NCBI RefSeq assembly: GCF_004924335.1
Contig: NZ_CP024633.1
Coordinates: forward strand, 3,472,001-3,536,000
Length of the DNA stretch: 64,000 nucleotides
Source: Mycobacteroides salmoniphilum
Lineage (GTDB): Bacteria; Actinomycetota; Actinomycetes; Mycobacteriales; Mycobacteriaceae
Direction of reading: 5' to 3'
In this document: positions 1 to 8,610 of the stretch, piece by piece
Numbering within the stretch: the first letter of the stretch is position 1
Layout: each line of letters opens with the position of its first letter
Made by a program: the position numbers and the translations under genes
The notes under the pieces: model-generated
The model's database searches: none
The model's input: only the letters and a program-made list of their open reading frames with translations
Told to the model about the DNA's origin: nothing

Positions 1-1
1 G

Positions 2-3000
2 ATGAGCAGCGAGTCCGGCCCACTCGCCCGGTTCTCGGCACCCACTCGGGAATGGTTCGCCGAATCATTCCCGGCTCCCACGCAGGCCCAGTCCGGCGCT
101 TGGCAGTCCATCGCTAACGGCGACAACACCCTCGTCGTCGCCCCCACCGGATCCGGTAAGACTCTCGCGGCGTTTCTGTGGGCCATCGACACCCTGGCCA
201 GTGCCGACCCCGATCGGCGCGGGCCGGATGTCGCCGGCAGTGCGGCTCCGGGCCTGGATGTCGCCGGCAGTGCGGCTCCGGGAACCCGGGTCCTGTACAT
301 CTCGCCACTCAAGGCACTCGCCGTCGATGTCGAGCGAAATCTGCGTGCTCCTCTTGCCGGAATCGCTCGGACCGCACAGCGGATGGGCCTGCCCGAGCCC
401 TCGATCACCATCGGGGTGCGCTCGGGCGACACGCCAGCGCAGCGCCGCCGCGCGTTGATCTCCTCTCCCCCGGACATTCTCATCACCACGCCCGAATCGC
501 TGTTCCTGATGCTGACCTCGGCCGCGCGCGAAACATTGGGAACGGTCACCACCGTCATCGTGGACGAGGTGCACGCGGTGGCCGGAACCAAACGCGGCGC
601 ACATCTCGCGCTCTCCCTTGAACGGCTGGACAGCAGGCTTTCCACGCCGGCACAGCGAATTGGCCTGTCTGCGACGGTGAAACCCGCAGCCGAGGTCGCC
701 CGCTTCCTGTCCGGTCGCGCTCCGGCCGCCATCGTCGCTCCCGCCAGTCCCAAGACCTTCGACCTGTCGGTGGTGGTGCCTGTTCCGGATATGAGCGCCC
801 CTGACACCTATCCGAATCCGGAATCCGGCGCCGATTCGCCCCGGACGGGCGGAAACACGATGTGGCCGCATGTGGAGCAGCGCATCGTCGACCTCATCGA
901 GGCACACCACTCGAGCATTGTCTTTGCCAATTCACGTCGCCTCGCCGAGCGGCTCACCGCCAGGTTCAACGAGATTCACGCCGAACGCCTCGGCGTGGAC
1001 CTCACTCCGGCACCCAATCCCGGTGTACCCGGAGGACCCCCGGCGCACATCATGGGCAGCGGGCAGACCTATGGCGCCGCACCGCTGCTGGCCCGAGCGC
1101 ATCACGGCTCGGTGAGCAAGGAACAGCGCGCGAACATCGAGGACGACCTCAAGACCGGCCGGCTCAGATGCGTGGTGGCCACCAGCAGCCTGGAGCTCGG
1201 AATCGACATGGGCGCCGTGGATCTGGTGGTTCAGGTGGAGGCGCCGCCGTCGGTGGCCAGTGGACTGCAACGCATCGGTAGGGCCGGCCACCAAGTGGGC
1301 GAGGTCTCCAGAGGCGTGCTCTTCCCGAAGCACCGCACCGATCTGTTGGGCTGCGCGGTCACGGTGCGGCGCATGCTCGACGGCGATATCGAGACCCTGC
1401 ACGTGCCCGCTAATCCGCTGGACATCCTGGCCCAACACACGGTGGCCGCGTGCGCCTTGGATCCGCTGGACGTTGAGACCTGGTTCGACGTCGTCAGGCG
1501 TAGCGCCCCCTTCAGCTCCTTGCCGCGCAGCGCGTTTGACGCGGTACTTGACCTGCTCAGCGGCAAATACCCCTCCACCGACTTCGCCGAGCTGCGTCCG
1601 CGTGTCGTCTACGACAGAGACGAAGGAACGCTCACCGGACGGCCCGGAGCGCAGCGGCTGGCGGTGACGTCCGGTGGCGCCATTCCCGATCGCGGCCTGT
1701 TCACGGTGTACATGTATGGCGGCGCCGAAGGCGAGAAGCCCTCACGGGTGGGGGAACTCGATGAGGAAATGGTGTACGAATCACGGCCGGGCGACGTGAT
1801 TTCATTGGGTGCCACCAGCTGGCGCATTACCGAGATCACCCATGAGCGGGTCGTGGTGGTCCCGGCCTTCGGGCAACCGGGCAGGTTGCCGTTCTGGCGC
1901 GGCGACGCCGTGGGGCGGCCCGCCGAGCTGGGCATGGCACTGGGACACCTCACCGGCGAACTGGCCGCCGCACGCAATGCAGAATTCGAAACACGTTGTG
2001 CTGCTATGGGATTCGATGACTTTGCAATGGGGAATCTGCGCACGCTGCTCACCGACCAGCTGCAGTCGACGGGCGCCGTCCCCACCGATACGACGCTGAT
2101 CGTCGAGAGATTCCGTGACGAGCTCGGCGACTGGCGCATCGTGCTGCATTCACCGTACGGACTACGGGTCAACGGCCCGCTGGCACTCGCCGTCTCCGAT
2201 CGGCTCCAGCAGCGCTACGGCCTCAGCGAGTCACCCACCGCCACCGACGACGGCATCGTGGTGCGGCTCCCCGATACCGACGACAACCCGCCCGGAGCAA
2301 GTCTTTTCGTCTTCGATGCCGCGGAAATCGAGGCCATCGTGACGCGAGAGGTGGGCGGGTCCGCACTGTTCGCGGCGCGGTTCCGTGAGTGCGCGGCGCG
2401 CGCCCTGCTGCTGCCCCGCCGAACTCCCGGCCGCCGATCGCCGCTATGGCAGCAGCGCCAGCGCGCCGCGCAGCTGCTGGACGTCGCACGCAAGCATTCC
2501 GATTTCCCGATGGTGCTGGAGGCGCTGCGCGAATGCCTGCAGGACGTTTACGACATCGATACCTTGGTGCGGTTGATGTCCGGTATCGAGCAGCGCCGGA
2601 TCCGGATCGTCGAGGTGCAGACCGACACGCCCTCCCCCTTCGCGGCCGCTCAACTGTTCAGCTATGTCGGCGGATTCATGTACGACGAGGATCGCCCACT
2701 GGCCGAGCGACGGGCCGCGGCGCTCTCCCTGGACACCGGTCTGCTCGCCGAGCTCATGGGCCGTGTGGAGCTGCGAGAGCTGCTCGACCCGGCCGTCATC
2801 GAGACCACCGAAAGACAACTGCAGCATCTTGCCGACGAGCGCAAGGCCCGTGACCACGAGGGCCTTGCCGACCTGTTCCGTCTCCTCGGTCCCCTCACCA
2901 CCGACGAGGTCAGCGCGCGCTGCACCGGTACCGGGACAGACTGGCTGCACGAGCTCGTCGCGGCCCGCCGCGTGGTCGAGACCCACTACGGGCAGTGTGC

Positions 3001-4591
3001 CTGGTGGGCAGCCGTCGAAGATGTGGCCCGATTGCGTGACGCACTCGGGGTGCCCGTACCGCCGGGTGTGCCCGCGGCCTTCACCGACGCGACGGCAGAC
3101 CCGCTCGGAGAGCTGCTGGGCCGATACGCACGCACACACGGCCCATTCACCACCGGGCAGGCGGCCGAACGCTTCGGCATCGGAGTCCGCGTTGCCGCCG
3201 ACGCCCTGGCGGCGATGGCCACCCGCGGCCAGTTGGTGCGCGGTGAATTCACCTCCGATGCCACAGATTCTGAGCAGTGGTGCGATGCGGAGGTCCTGCG
3301 GATTCTGCGTCGACGGTCCCTCGCGGCACTGCGCGCACAGGTGGAACCCGTCAGCACGGCGGCGTTCGCACGGTTTCTGCCCGATTGGCAGTACCTCGAT
3401 TCCAGCCTGCGCGGGGTCGAGGGGGTGGCCACCGTCATCGACCAACTCGCCGGGGTACCGATACCCGCATCCGCGTGGGAGCCACTGATTCTGGCGCGCC
3501 GGGTTCGCGACTACTCCCCCCAGATGCTCGATGAACTACTGGCCTCCGGGGAGGCGGTCTGGTCCGGGCATGGCTCGATCACCGCACAGGATGGCTGGAT
3601 CGCATTGCACCCGAGTGGGGTCGCGCCGGCCACACTCGCCGCCACCGATCCTGTTGTACTTGACGAGGCGCACCGGGCGATCCTCGACGGCCTTGCCGCC
3701 GGTGGCGGATTCTTCTTCCGCCAATTCGGCGAGGGTGCGACCAGGGCGGCGTTGTGGGATCTGGTCTGGGCGGGGCAGGTGACGGGAGACACCTTCGCAC
3801 CCGTACGAGCGCTCCTGGGCACCAGCACGACATCACGCACCGCGCACCGAAACCGGCGAGCTCCCCGACTGCGCGCCTACACGCCAATACCCACCGCGGC
3901 ACCGGTCGATCCGGCGGTCGCCGGCCGGTGGTCATTACTCCCGGAGAGGCTGGCCGACGGTACCGAGCGCTCGCACATGCAGGCCGAATTGCTGCTCGGA
4001 CGGTATGGCGTGGTGACCAAGGGCAGCGTCGCCGCCGAGGGTGTCGCGGGCGGATTCGCGTGGCTGTACAAGGTGTTGTCGACGTTCGAGGACAACGGAC
4101 GCTGCCGCCGAGGCTATTTCGTCGAATCGCTCGGGGGTGCGCAGTTCGCCTCTCCCACGACCGTGGACAGGCTGCGTGAGTATCTCGACGCCGTCGACGA
4201 CGAGCGCGCACCGTGCCGGGCCACGGTGCTGGCGGCGACCGATCCGGCCAATCCATATGGTGCGGCGCTGGCGTGGCCGCGGGCGGCGTCCGACTCCGGT
4301 CATCGACCGGGCCGTAAGGCCGGGGCACTCGTGGCGCTCGTTGACGGCCATCTGGTTCTCTACATCGAAAGGGGCGGCAAGTCGCTGCTCAGCTTCGTGA
4401 CCGACCCCACGATGCTGCACGCCGCCGCATTGGGCACGATGGAATTGGTCCGCGAGGGCGGGCTCGCTGGGCTGGTGATCGAAAGAGCCGATGGCAGATC
4501 GGTCTTCGACATCGGGGAGTCGGCCGTCATCGCAGCCTTGCTGGAGGCCGGTTTCGCGCGGACGCCGAAAGGATTGCGGGTACGCCGATGA
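2..4591 (+). CDS. lhr: Lhr-type ATP-dependent superfamily 2 helicase
   Basis: A 1529-residue Lhr-family helicase (3'-5' DNA/RNA translocase used in nucleic-acid repair). The N-terminal part holds the helicase core: Walker A APTGSGKT at residues 47-54, a DEVH box near 188-191, and the RecA2 motifs SSLELGIDMG and QRIGRAGHQ after about residue 390. The rest is the long Lhr C-terminal region typical of the full-length actinobacterial form of about 1500 residues. The ATG at base 2 is kept because the reading frame and family length both fit, but the upstream region lies outside the window. The stop overlaps the first of two mini-ORFs as ATGA, so lhr probably heads an operon with the VOC and FMN-binding genes downstream. 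Odd: an in-frame 30-bp tandem duplication at 223-282, soon after Walker A. Confidence 0.95.
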   Translation: MSSESGPLARFSAPTREWFAESFPAPTQAQSGAWQSIANGDNTLVVAPTGSGKTLAAFLWAIDTLASADPDRRGPDVAGSAAPGLDVAGSAAPGTRVLYISPLKALAVDVERNLRAPLAGIARTAQRMGLPEPSITIGVRSGDTPAQRRRALISSPPDILITTPESLFLMLTSAARETLGTVTTVIVDEVHAVAGTKRGAHLALSLERLDSRLSTPAQRIGLSATVKPAAEVARFLSGRAPAAIVAPASPKTFDLSVVVPVPDMSAPDTYPNPESGADSPRTGGNTMWPHVEQRIVDLIEAHHSSIVFANSRRLAERLTARFNEIHAERLGVDLTPAPNPGVPGGPPAHIMGSGQTYGAAPLLARAHHGSVSKEQRANIEDDLKTGRLRCVVATSSLELGIDMGAVDLVVQVEAPPSVASGLQRIGRAGHQVGEVSRGVLFPKHRTDLLGCAVTVRRMLDGDIETLHVPANPLDILAQHTVAACALDPLDVETWFDVVRRSAPFSSLPRSAFDAVLDLLSGKYPSTDFAELRPRVVYDRDEGTLTGRPGAQRLAVTSGGAIPDRGLFTVYMYGGAEGEKPSRVGELDEEMVYESRPGDVISLGATSWRITEITHERVVVVPAFGQPGRLPFWRGDAVGRPAELGMALGHLTGELAAARNAEFETRCAAMGFDDFAMGNLRTLLTDQLQSTGAVPTDTTLIVERFRDELGDWRIVLHSPYGLRVNGPLALAVSDRLQQRYGLSESPTATDDGIVVRLPDTDDNPPGASLFVFDAAEIEAIVTREVGGSALFAARFRECAARALLLPRRTPGRRSPLWQQRQRAAQLLDVARKHSDFPMVLEALRECLQDVYDIDTLVRLMSGIEQRRIRIVEVQTDTPSPFAAAQLFSYVGGFMYDEDRPLAERRAAALSLDTGLLAELMGRVELRELLDPAVIETTERQLQHLADERKARDHEGLADLFRLLGPLTTDEVSARCTGTGTDWLHELVAARRVVETHYGQCAWWAAVEDVARLRDALGVPVPPGVPAAFTDATADPLGELLGRYARTHGPFTTGQAAERFGIGVRVAADALAAMATRGQLVRGEFTSDATDSEQWCDAEVLRILRRRSLAALRAQVEPVSTAAFARFLPDWQYLDSSLRGVEGVATVIDQLAGVPIPASAWEPLILARRVRDYSPQMLDELLASGEAVWSGHGSITAQDGWIALHPSGVAPATLAATDPVVLDEAHRAILDGLAAGGGFFFRQFGEGATRAALWDLVWAGQVTGDTFAPVRALLGTSTTSRTAHRNRRAPRLRAYTPIPTAAPVDPAVAGRWSLLPERLADGTERSHMQAELLLGRYGVVTKGSVAAEGVAGGFAWLYKVLSTFEDNGRCRRGYFVESLGGAQFASPTTVDRLREYLDAVDDERAPCRATVLAATDPANPYGAALAWPRAASDSGHRPGRKAGALVALVDGHLVLYIERGGKSLLSFVTDPTMLHAAALGTMELVREGGLAGLVIERADGRSVFDIGESAVIAALLEAGFARTPKGLRVRR
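223..282 (+). repeat. 30-bp tandem duplication inside lhr
   Basis: Two copies of a 30-bp unit (223-252 and 253-282) differ at very few bases and encode DVAGSAAPG twice in the loop after helicase motif I. The length is a multiple of three, so the frame is kept. It looks like a recent slippage event and may vary between strains. Confidence 0.9.
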
Positions 4592-4648
4592 GCGCCTGCG
4601 CGAAGAGGAAAAAGTACCGATGAGCCCTTGGGCGAAGAGGAGACGGTG
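4585..4648 (+). repeat. Imperfect 32-bp tandem repeat carrying two mini-ORFs
   Basis: 4585-4616 and 4617-4648 match at 25 of 32 positions by eye. Each copy carries an ATGAGC start, a shared core GCGAAGAGGA, and an 11-codon reading frame. The core includes a purine-rich GAAGAGGA that could act as a ribosome-binding site for the next start in the chain. Confidence 0.75.
4588..4623 (+). CDS. Possible 11-residue coupled mini-ORF A
   Basis: Reads MSACAKRKKYR and stops at 4621-4623. Its ATG overlaps the lhr stop as ATGA and its own stop overlaps the ATG of mini-ORF B as ATGA. The peptide is very basic. It may exist only to carry ribosomes from lhr to the VOC gene by termination-reinitiation; no family is recognised. 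That it is translated is inferred from the overlaps alone. Confidence 0.35.
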   Translation: MSACAKRKKYR

Positions 4649-4655
4649 CACGTGA
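4620..4655 (+). CDS. Possible 11-residue coupled mini-ORF B
   Basis: Reads MSPWAKRRRCT, a close copy of mini-ORF A (MSxxAKR, then a basic tail). Its ATG overlaps the stop of A, and its TGA overlaps the GTG start of the VOC gene as GTGA at 4652-4655. The unbroken chain of 4-nt overlaps is the main evidence that it is more than chance. Function unknown. Confidence 0.35.
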   Translation: MSPWAKRRRCT

Positions 4656-5041
4656 AGGTAACCCGGTTCGACCACATCGTGATCAACTGCACCGACGTGG
4701 CGACGACCGCGGCCTGGTATCAGCGCGTCCTCGGCATGACTCGGGAAACATTCGGCCCCGCGCGCCGTACGGCCCTGATATTCGGCGACCAGAAGATCAA
4801 CCTGCGCCCTGTCACGGCGACCCAGGACGAGTGGTTCACCGGCCGGGCGGCGGCCGCCGGATCGGATGACCTGTGTTTCGTCACCGATTCCTCGCCGTCC
4901 GAGGTTCGCGAGCACCTCGGCGCATGCGGTGTGGACATCGAGCAGGGCCCGGTGACCAAGGTCGGGGCACTGGGTGAGATGACATCGCACTACTGCCGCG
5001 ACCCGGACGGAAACCTCATCGAGATCGCGGTGTACCCGTGA
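4652..5041 (+). CDS. VOC (glyoxalase/bleomycin-resistance fold) family protein
   Basis: A 129-residue single-domain vicinal-oxygen-chelate protein. The start of the fold (TRFDHIVINCTDV) and a late metal-ligand stretch (DPDGNLIEIAVYP) are clear; the substrate cannot be told from sequence. In-frame starts exist at 4628 (TTG), 4646 (GTG) and 4652 (GTG). 4652 is preferred because GAGGAG at 4637-4642 sits 9 nt upstream and because GTGA overlaps the stop of mini-ORF B. Its own stop overlaps the next gene as GTGA, so the operon continues. Confidence 0.85.
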   Translation: MKVTRFDHIVINCTDVATTAAWYQRVLGMTRETFGPARRTALIFGDQKINLRPVTATQDEWFTGRAAAAGSDDLCFVTDSSPSEVREHLGACGVDIEQGPVTKVGALGEMTSHYCRDPDGNLIEIAVYP

Positions 5042-5640
5042 CCAACAACCACTACCACCACCTCGCCTTCGGCGCGGACGCGCTCGAGCGGCAGCGGGCC
5101 AACGGCAGCTATGTCGCCTACGGCACACATCTGGAACGCCCCGATGACGGCCCCGACGGCCTCGGGTCACGGGAGCTACGGATGATCGCCGAGGCGACCC
5201 AGTTCTGCCTGGGCACTGTCACCCCGACAGGATGGCCATACCTGCAATATCGCAGCGGCCCTGCGGGATTCGTCCGTAACCTCGGCGGCAACACACTGCG
5301 GTTCATCGATCTTCCGGGCAACAATCAGTTCGTGACGCTGGGGAACCTCGCGGCCGACGATCGATTGGCGATGTTCTTCGTCGACTACCCACGCAAGCAG
5401 CGCCTCAAGCTGTTCGGGCGCGGCACCGTGCATGACGGCGAACGCCGCGAGATCGATATCGCGGTAGAGGCATTCGACTGGAACTGCTCGCGCAGCATCA
5501 TTCCCCGCTATGACCAGCAGTACCTTTCCGATCTCGGCAGGGCCTATCAAGAAAGAGCACAGGCCCGGGAGGCCGAGCTGACGGCCGAAATCGATAAGCT
5601 CCGCGCCCGCATTGCCGAACTCGAAGCCACGCGACCATGA
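5038..5640 (+). CDS. Pyridoxamine-5'-phosphate-oxidase-like FMN-binding split-barrel protein
   Basis: A 200-residue protein with the split-barrel pattern of the PNPOx-like family: FCLGTVTPTGWPYLQYRSGP forms the first strands, followed by GNNQFVTLGN and a stretch around DYPRKQRLKLFGRG expected to contact FMN or F420. The last 35 residues form a charged helix, possibly a coiled coil (AQAREAELTAEIDKLRARIA). The GTG start at 5038 overlaps the stop of the VOC gene, so the pair is translationally coupled. The family includes FMN oxidases, F420 reductases and haem-binding members; which one applies is not clear. Confidence 0.85.
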   Translation: MTNNHYHHLAFGADALERQRANGSYVAYGTHLERPDDGPDGLGSRELRMIAEATQFCLGTVTPTGWPYLQYRSGPAGFVRNLGGNTLRFIDLPGNNQFVTLGNLAADDRLAMFFVDYPRKQRLKLFGRGTVHDGERREIDIAVEAFDWNCSRSIIPRYDQQYLSDLGRAYQERAQAREAELTAEIDKLRARIAELEATRP

Positions 5641-5945
5641 ATCCCCTCGCCGGCAATCGGGTGCTACGCACCCACGCAGCACGGTTCAGGGACTGGCTAG
5701 AGGAATATCCCGGCAACGAAATCGGGTACCCGGAGTGGAAGCACGTCGAAGACCACTTCTCGGAGCTACTCACCACCGGCGGCATCTGTCGGCTCGATCA
5801 GGACGGGCGTCACTGCCGTAGCGCCCTCGTCGATGCGTACCGGACCTCCGTCCCGGTGAACGGGTCCCGGAATGCCAGCGAGCGCGCCACGAGTTGCAGC
5901 GGCCGGGTGAAGTCAGTCGATGCCACCGCCACAACCTCGGGATAG
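5637..5945 (+). CDS. Small hypothetical protein, tail antisense to the pseudouridine synthase
   Basis: A 102-codon frame whose ATG overlaps the previous stop as ATGA, again suggesting coupling. The first 65 residues or so look protein-like (FRDWLEEYPGNEIGYPEWKH, then HFSELLTTGGICRLDQDG). The last 45 are low in complexity and run antisense to the 3' end of the pseudouridine synthase for 136 bp. The true product may be shorter in relatives, with the reading frame extended here by loss of a stop. No family recognised. Confidence 0.45.
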   Translation: MNPLAGNRVLRTHAARFRDWLEEYPGNEIGYPEWKHVEDHFSELLTTGGICRLDQDGRHCRSALVDAYRTSVPVNGSRNASERATSCSGRVKSVDATATTSG

Positions 5946-6703
5946 AGCGAGTCGTTGACAATCGGGATTCCCAGGCTGTTCATGTGCACCCGCAGCTGAT
6001 GGGTCTGCCCGGTGCTCGGAGTCAGGCGGTACCTGCCTGTCGAACCATCGTGATCGAGCAGCTCGATATGCGTCTCGGCGTTCACCGGCCCCGGCTCCTC
6101 GTTCGCCTGAAGGATGCTGCGCCGCTTGATAATCCTGCTCCGCAGCGTGACCGGCAGGGCGACCTCCGGGTCGACGGGCGCCAACGCCTCGTAGATCTTG
6201 ACGACCTGGCGGTGCGCGAACAGCGATTGATACGCGCTCCGGACCTCGCGGCGCACCGTGAACAGCAGCACACCCGCGGTCAGCCGGTCGAGGCGGTGCG
6301 CGGGCGCCAGTTCCGGCAGATCCAATGTCTTACGCAACCGCACCAGCGCCGTCTCGGTGACATGGCCACCGCGCGGCATCGTGGAGAGGAAGTGTGGCTT
6401 GTCGACCACCAAAACGTCATCGTCCCAGTGCAATACGTCAATAGCGAAGGGAACAGGAATCTCCGCGGCCACGTCGCGATACGTGTACACCGACGATCCC
6501 GCACGCAGATGTGTCTCCGCGGTGACGGGCGCACCTGCGGCGTCGACAACCTCACCACGGCTCACCTTCTCGGCGGCGGCCGGGCCGAATCGGGACACCA
6601 ACTCATCAAGAACACAGCCATCCGCCCGAATCCGAATTCGGACCGGCCCCAGGCCGTCCCGGACCGGCAGCGGTGGCTCGGGAGCCCTTCTTCTGGGGCT
6701 CAT
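5810..6703 (-). CDS. RluA-family pseudouridine synthase
   Basis: A 297-residue RNA pseudouridine synthase. The catalytic motif HRLDRLTAGVLLF holds the expected aspartate. An N-terminal S4-like segment (LDELVSRFGPAAAEKVSRGE) precedes it, and the late motif TGQTHQLRVHM is typical of the family. It is probably the counterpart of M. tuberculosis Rv3300c, which also lies near glpD2. The target uridine in rRNA or tRNA cannot be assigned. It follows glpD on the same strand with only a 22-bp gap, so the two may be co-transcribed. Confidence 0.92.
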   Translation of the reverse strand: MSPRRRAPEPPLPVRDGLGPVRIRIRADGCVLDELVSRFGPAAAEKVSRGEVVDAAGAPVTAETHLRAGSSVYTYRDVAAEIPVPFAIDVLHWDDDVLVVDKPHFLSTMPRGGHVTETALVRLRKTLDLPELAPAHRLDRLTAGVLLFTVRREVRSAYQSLFAHRQVVKIYEALAPVDPEVALPVTLRSRIIKRRSILQANEEPGPVNAETHIELLDHDGSTGRYRLTPSTGQTHQLRVHMNSLGIPIVNDSLYPEVVAVASTDFTRPLQLVARSLAFRDPFTGTEVRYASTRALRQ

Positions 6704-6725
6704 CGGCCGGGCCTACTGCCGGGTC

Positions 6726-8495
6726 TTACTTGGATGGGGACAGTACGTCGGTCACCGGTTCGACGATGAACGAGCGTGCCTCGGGTGCGGCGACCCGCAA
6801 CGCATCCGCCGACGCATCGTCGGGCTGCCGCTGCGAGCGCACCTCGGCGTCAACCCGCGCACGATAGGTATCTACCTCGCGCACAATGTCTTCCGCGGAC
6901 CATCCGAGCACCGGAGCCACCAGCTCGGCGACCTCCTGGGCGCAGTCGACACCACGATGCGGGTATTCGATGGCAATACGCATGCGCCGGGCGAGAATAT
7001 CCTCCAAGTGCAAGGCACCTTCGGCGACCACCGCGTAGAGCGCCTCCACCTTCAAATACATCGGCGCCTTGGCGAGCGGTTGCAGCAGGGTGTGATCCGA
7101 GCCGGCACAGGCCAGCACCTCGCCGATCAGCGAACCGTACCGGTCCAGCAGATGCCGCACCCGATACGGATGCAGGCCGTAGGTCTCCCCCACATGCTCG
7201 GTCTGGTTGATCAGCGCGAAATACCCATCGGCCCCTAGCAGCGGCACCTTCTCGGTGATTGAGGGCGCCACCCGTGCCGGCACGAATTCGCTTGCCATAT
7301 CGATGGCATCAGAGGCCATGACGCGGTAGGTCGTGTACTTACCGCCCGCGATGGCCACCAGACCCGGGGCCGCCACCGCGACGGCGTGCTCGCGGGACAG
7401 TTTGGACGTGTCGTCGTCCTCACCGGCCAGCAGGGGGCGCAGTCCCGCGTACACCCCATCGATATCGTTGTGCGTCAACGGCGTTGCCAGCACCGTGTTC
7501 ACCTTGTTCAGGATGTAGTCGATATCCACCTTGGTGGCTGCCGGGTGCGCCAGGTCGAGATTCCATTCGGTGTCGGTGGTCCCGATGATCCAGTGGTTGC
7601 CCCACGGGATGACGAACAGCACCGACTTTTCCGTCCGCAGGATGATCGCCACTTCGCTCACGACTCTGTCCCGTGGCACCACGATGTGAACGCCCTTGGA
7701 GGCGGTTACCCGGAAGCGGCCGCGGGTACGCGAAAGCGCCTGGATCTCATCGGTCCACACCCCAGTGGCATTGACGACGACATGCCCGCGCACCTCGGTT
7801 TCGGCACCATTCTCGGTGTCGCGCACCACCACACCGGTGACGCGATCGCCCTCACGCAACAGCGAGACCACCTGCGTTGATGTTCTGACGACGGCCCCGT
7901 AGTGCGCCGCCGTGCGGGCCACATTCATGGTGTGCCGAGCGTCGTCGACCACGGTGTCGTAGTAGCGGATACCGCCGATGAGCGAGTTGCGCTTCAGTCC
8001 CGGCGCCAGCCGCAGTGCACCGGCGCGGGTGAGATGTTTCTGGGCGGGAACAGATTTCGCGCCACCCATCTGGTCATACAAAAAGATGCCGGCGGCAATG
8101 TAGGGACGCTCCCACCACCGATTGGTCAGCGGGAACAAGAACGGCAGCGGCTTGACCAGATGGGGCGCCAACGTCGAGAGCGACAGCTCCCGTTCACGCA
8201 AAGCCTCCTGAACCAGGCCGAATTCGAGCTGTTCCAGGTAACGCAGACCGCCGTGGAACATCTTCGAGGAGCGGCTCGACGTCCCGGCGGCGAAGTCACG
8301 CGCCTCGACCAATGCGACCTTCAGCCCGCGTGTGGCGGCGTCGAGAGCAGATCCGGCACCGACCACACCACCGCCGATCACGATGACATCGAACTGCTCG
8401 GATCCCAGGCGCTCCCAGTTCAGCGCACGGGCCTGCGGTCCCAGGAACGTGTAGGTCGGTCCACCCGATACCGATGGGCTGGTTGCGTCACTCAC
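6726..8495 (-). CDS. glpD: FAD-dependent glycerol-3-phosphate dehydrogenase
   Basis: A 589-residue GlpD-type flavoenzyme that oxidises sn-glycerol 3-phosphate to dihydroxyacetone phosphate and feeds electrons to menaquinone at the membrane. The dinucleotide-binding motif IGGGVVGAGSALDAATRG lies near residues 39-57, followed by the family signature SSRSSKMFHGGLRYLEQ. Length matches the family. A GTG at 8493-8495 is the start. It follows lpdA on the same strand after 115 bp, the same order as lpdA-glpD2 in M. tuberculosis. Confidence 0.95.
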   Translation of the reverse strand: MSDATSPSVSGGPTYTFLGPQARALNWERLGSEQFDVIVIGGGVVGAGSALDAATRGLKVALVEARDFAAGTSSRSSKMFHGGLRYLEQLEFGLVQEALRERELSLSTLAPHLVKPLPFLFPLTNRWWERPYIAAGIFLYDQMGGAKSVPAQKHLTRAGALRLAPGLKRNSLIGGIRYYDTVVDDARHTMNVARTAAHYGAVVRTSTQVVSLLREGDRVTGVVVRDTENGAETEVRGHVVVNATGVWTDEIQALSRTRGRFRVTASKGVHIVVPRDRVVSEVAIILRTEKSVLFVIPWGNHWIIGTTDTEWNLDLAHPAATKVDIDYILNKVNTVLATPLTHNDIDGVYAGLRPLLAGEDDDTSKLSREHAVAVAAPGLVAIAGGKYTTYRVMASDAIDMASEFVPARVAPSITEKVPLLGADGYFALINQTEHVGETYGLHPYRVRHLLDRYGSLIGEVLACAGSDHTLLQPLAKAPMYLKVEALYAVVAEGALHLEDILARRMRIAIEYPHRGVDCAQEVAELVAPVLGWSAEDIVREVDTYRARVDAEVRSQRQPDDASADALRVAAPEARSFIVEPVTDVLSPSK

Positions 8496-8610
8496 GACTG
8501 CTCCCTTCCACGCCCACTACCGGGCCCCGGAGTCCTTCCAGAAAGCCACGTTACCGGCCGGTAGCGCTCTCGTCTGTGATGCACGCCGCTGTAGCGCATG
8601 TCGTCCGAGG

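Noticed and set aside
65..910. 281-codon minus-strand frame within lhr
   Set aside because: Antisense to the helicase core; the Arg/Gly-rich composition is typical of shadow frames.
8550..8559. Palindrome ACCGGCCGGT between lpdA and glpD
   Set aside because: Short GC palindromes are frequent at this base composition and no regulator is known for it; kept only as a note.
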